A DNA stretch of 64,000 nucleotides from JBGVSA01 sp047605765 (GTDB taxonomy: Bacteria; Pseudomonadota; Gammaproteobacteria; Burkholderiales; Rhodocyclaceae), in NCBI GenBank assembly GCA_047605765.1, contig JASGFB010000003.1, positions 1-64,000 on the forward strand, in the 5' to 3' direction. The translations under genes and the position numbers were made by a program. The notes beneath the pieces are model-generated. The model was given only the letters and a program-made list of their open reading frames with translations. It did no database searches and was not told where the DNA came from. This document shows positions 62,638 through 64,000 of this stretch, piece after piece; the stretch's first letter is position 1; the number at the start of each line of letters is the position of its first letter.

Positions 62638-62936
62638 GAAACGGACACTTCTCCTTGCCACCGCTCCGTCCCGAGTTGCAAGCAGCGTGTGACGAGATGA
62701 ACGCCAAGGAAGATTATTTCGCCTATACCGTGTGCCGCACCCATGACGGCCAAGCGTGGGAAGTGAACTACAGGGTGGGCGGCATGTGTTTCGCGCTCGA
62801 TGGTCAGTACCTTGACGGTGACGAGGCAATGGCAGCCGGCGCGGCCTGGTTGTTGGAACAGCTCAACCGCGAACCGACTGACGATGAAGTGGCCTTCCGA
62901 CGACTCTGGGAAGGCCAGAGGGCTTTCATGCTCTGA
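62634..62936 (+). CDS. Hypothetical protein coupled to the resolvase
   Basis: 100 residues; the ATG overlaps the resolvase stop (ATGA). It is cysteine- and aromatic-containing (YFAYTVCRTHDGQAWEVNYR, LDGDEAMAAGAAWLLEQLNR) and soluble. No family recognised. Confidence 0.6.
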   Translation: MRNGHFSLPPLRPELQAACDEMNAKEDYFAYTVCRTHDGQAWEVNYRVGGMCFALDGQYLDGDEAMAAGAAWLLEQLNREPTDDEVAFRRLWEGQRAFML

Positions 62937-63007
62937 TCGACGTCAGATCGTTATTCATAAAACGGTCGTTCGAGTGCGGATGATTGAGGGGATGATCGTC
63001 TTGAATG

Positions 63008-63862
63008 TCACGCAGGCGTTTCTCCGACTGGCAGGAAATTTCCATGGCCATGGTCGTTTAAGCTGATGTATTCAAGTCGCCACTGATCCACGCGCCGGAG
63101 GTCAGCCAGGGTGATGGAAGTGTCGGCGACCGCCTCGCAGGCATCGATGGCGATATCGGTTGCGGTATCTGGTTTGCCGTAAGCCTGCTCGAAAAGCTCG
63201 CGCAACTGACCGGCGATCATCTCCGCAGACTGCCGCGCCTGGGCGCCACCCTCAGTTGCGTCGTATACCACGGATATCGACAACGCATAGGGTTCACCCT
63301 CCGGAACTTCCGCAGACCTCTGTTCTCCAAGATCAAAGAACAGGCCGACCAGGTGCTTGGCTTCAGGTTCGAGAATTTTTCCTATCTGGCGCTCGACCGA
63401 ATTTTTCTTGCTCACAACCTTCCGCAGCCGACTCTCGAAGGCGTTGGGAAACGCCGGTCGGCCATAGCGCGCTGCGAGCCACTGCTTCAGCGCACGTTTC
63501 CCATCAATGGGCAGCGATGCGTGGTCATCTCTGGCTGCATGCTTTTCAAATTCTCCCTTGGGCACGATGCGCCGCTCTGCGTGCCGAAGCTCGACGACGA
63601 CTGACTGTCCACCAGTGACCTCATAACCCAGATGGAGCTTGCGCGGGTTCTTCGCGTAGGAGAATTGTGCGTTTGGCGCGCTGACGACATCGGCAACGAT
63701 AACCTCGACCGAGGTTTCGCTGTCGTTCGGAAGATCGCAGTCGTGCGTAATGACAACGACACGATGCGTTTCGCCAACTACGCTGTTTAGCGCCGTCAAC
63801 TTGGATGCGGTTTCCTGAGTAAGAAGATCACCTTGTCGCCAGTCGGTATCGCGCGTCAGCAT
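63008..63862 (-). CDS. Unrecognised protein with a THDCDL motif
   Basis: 284 residues from the ATG at 63862, which has AGAGGA upstream. Near the start is WRQGDLLTQETASKL and then VVVITHDCDLPNDSETSVEV; proteins of this kind occur near island genes of unknown function. The middle is basic (LRKVVSKKNSVERQIGKIL), and the C-terminus ends DLRRVDQWRLEYISLND. A gene upstream ends 18 bases before it on the same strand, so the two form an operon. A DNA-processing or defence role is a guess. Confidence 0.6.
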   Translation of the reverse strand: MLTRDTDWRQGDLLTQETASKLTALNSVVGETHRVVVITHDCDLPNDSETSVEVIVADVVSAPNAQFSYAKNPRKLHLGYEVTGGQSVVVELRHAERRIVPKGEFEKHAARDDHASLPIDGKRALKQWLAARYGRPAFPNAFESRLRKVVSKKNSVERQIGKILEPEAKHLVGLFFDLGEQRSAEVPEGEPYALSISVVYDATEGGAQARQSAEMIAGQLRELFEQAYGKPDTATDIAIDACEAVADTSITLADLRRVDQWRLEYISLNDHGHGNFLPVGETPA

Positions 63863-63880
63863 CCATCGTCCTCTGAACTA

Positions 63881-64000
63881 TCACTCGGAGGAACCAGGAA
63901 TGGAAAGCTCGGCGCGCCAATCGTCCGACGGCGCGGCCTTCGACTTCGCCAAGCCGGAACGGCTGTATGCCGCATCCATGGCCTGCGCCTCGGCAATTAG
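63881..64000 (-). CDS. C-terminal end of an unrecognised gene
   Basis: The last 39 residues of a gene entering from the right (LIAEAQAMDAAYSRSGLAKS, KAAPSDDWRAELSIPGSSE). It is in the same operon as the THDCDL protein. No family is recognised from this piece. Confidence 0.6.
   Translation of the reverse strand, partial: LIAEAQAMDAAYSRSGLAKSKAAPSDDWRAELSIPGSSE

Overview
The window is GC-rich proteobacterial DNA. Gene order and content point to a betaproteobacterium of the order Burkholderiales, most likely the Alcaligenaceae (Bordetella/Achromobacter type). The reasons are a rpsB-tsf-pyrH-frr-uppS-cdsA-dxr-rseP-bamA-skp-lpxD-fabZ-lpxA-lpxB-rnhB cluster divergent from map-glnD, a smpB/ratA-rnfH/guaB-guaA block, and a complete tripartite tricarboxylate transporter with a Bug-type binding protein. 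This is inference from gene content; no rRNA is present, and I saw no tRNA.

Layout. Positions 1-3.7 kb: a partial secreted alpha/beta hydrolase, catalase-peroxidase KatG and the organic hydroperoxide reductase Ohr. 3.8-6.5 kb: arcD-arcA (arginine uptake and deiminase) without arcB or arcC. 7-11.4 kb: a host-attachment-type protein, a GvpU-like protein with a thioredoxin-fold partner, two small membrane proteins and a four-domain rhodanese protein. 11.5-16.4 kb: a catabolic-looking operon, tctB-tctA-bug-SDR, downstream of a LysR regulator. 16.8-19.3 kb: a KDG-type sugar kinase and an MFS transporter. 19.4-23 kb: pcaI-pcaJ-pcaF for the end of the beta-ketoadipate pathway, with an IclR regulator. 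23.2-29.9 kb: a YgjP-like metalloprotease, AsmA, a small membrane protein, GlnD and Map. 30-45.3 kb: the translation, isoprenoid, outer-membrane and lipid A cluster, in which many genes overlap or nearly touch. 45.3-52.3 kb: an FNT channel, an SPFH protein, smpB, ratA-rnfH, a DUF4124 protein, guaB and guaA.

From about 52.3 kb to the right edge lies a mobile element inserted at the 3' end of guaA. A tyrosine integrase stands next to the attachment region, among repeated ATGGTATC sites. Beyond it come plasmid-type modules: an AlpA-like regulator, an RPA-type replication initiator, and an origin with a DnaA box and three iterons. Next is an RP4-like oriT lying between divergent traK-like and traJ genes, with no relaxase beside it. 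Then come an unidentified membrane protein, a broken gene remnant, IncP-type parDE, kleE-like and parA-type resolvase genes, and an unrecognised two-gene operon that leaves the window. The element looks like an integrated and partly deleted IncP-related replicon that carries cargo genes.

The most interesting signals are the relaxase-less oriT/traJ/traK module beside an unexplained membrane protein, the integrated replicon at guaA, a perfect palindrome filling the guaB promoter spacer, and two proteins with altered catalytic residues in the tct operon.
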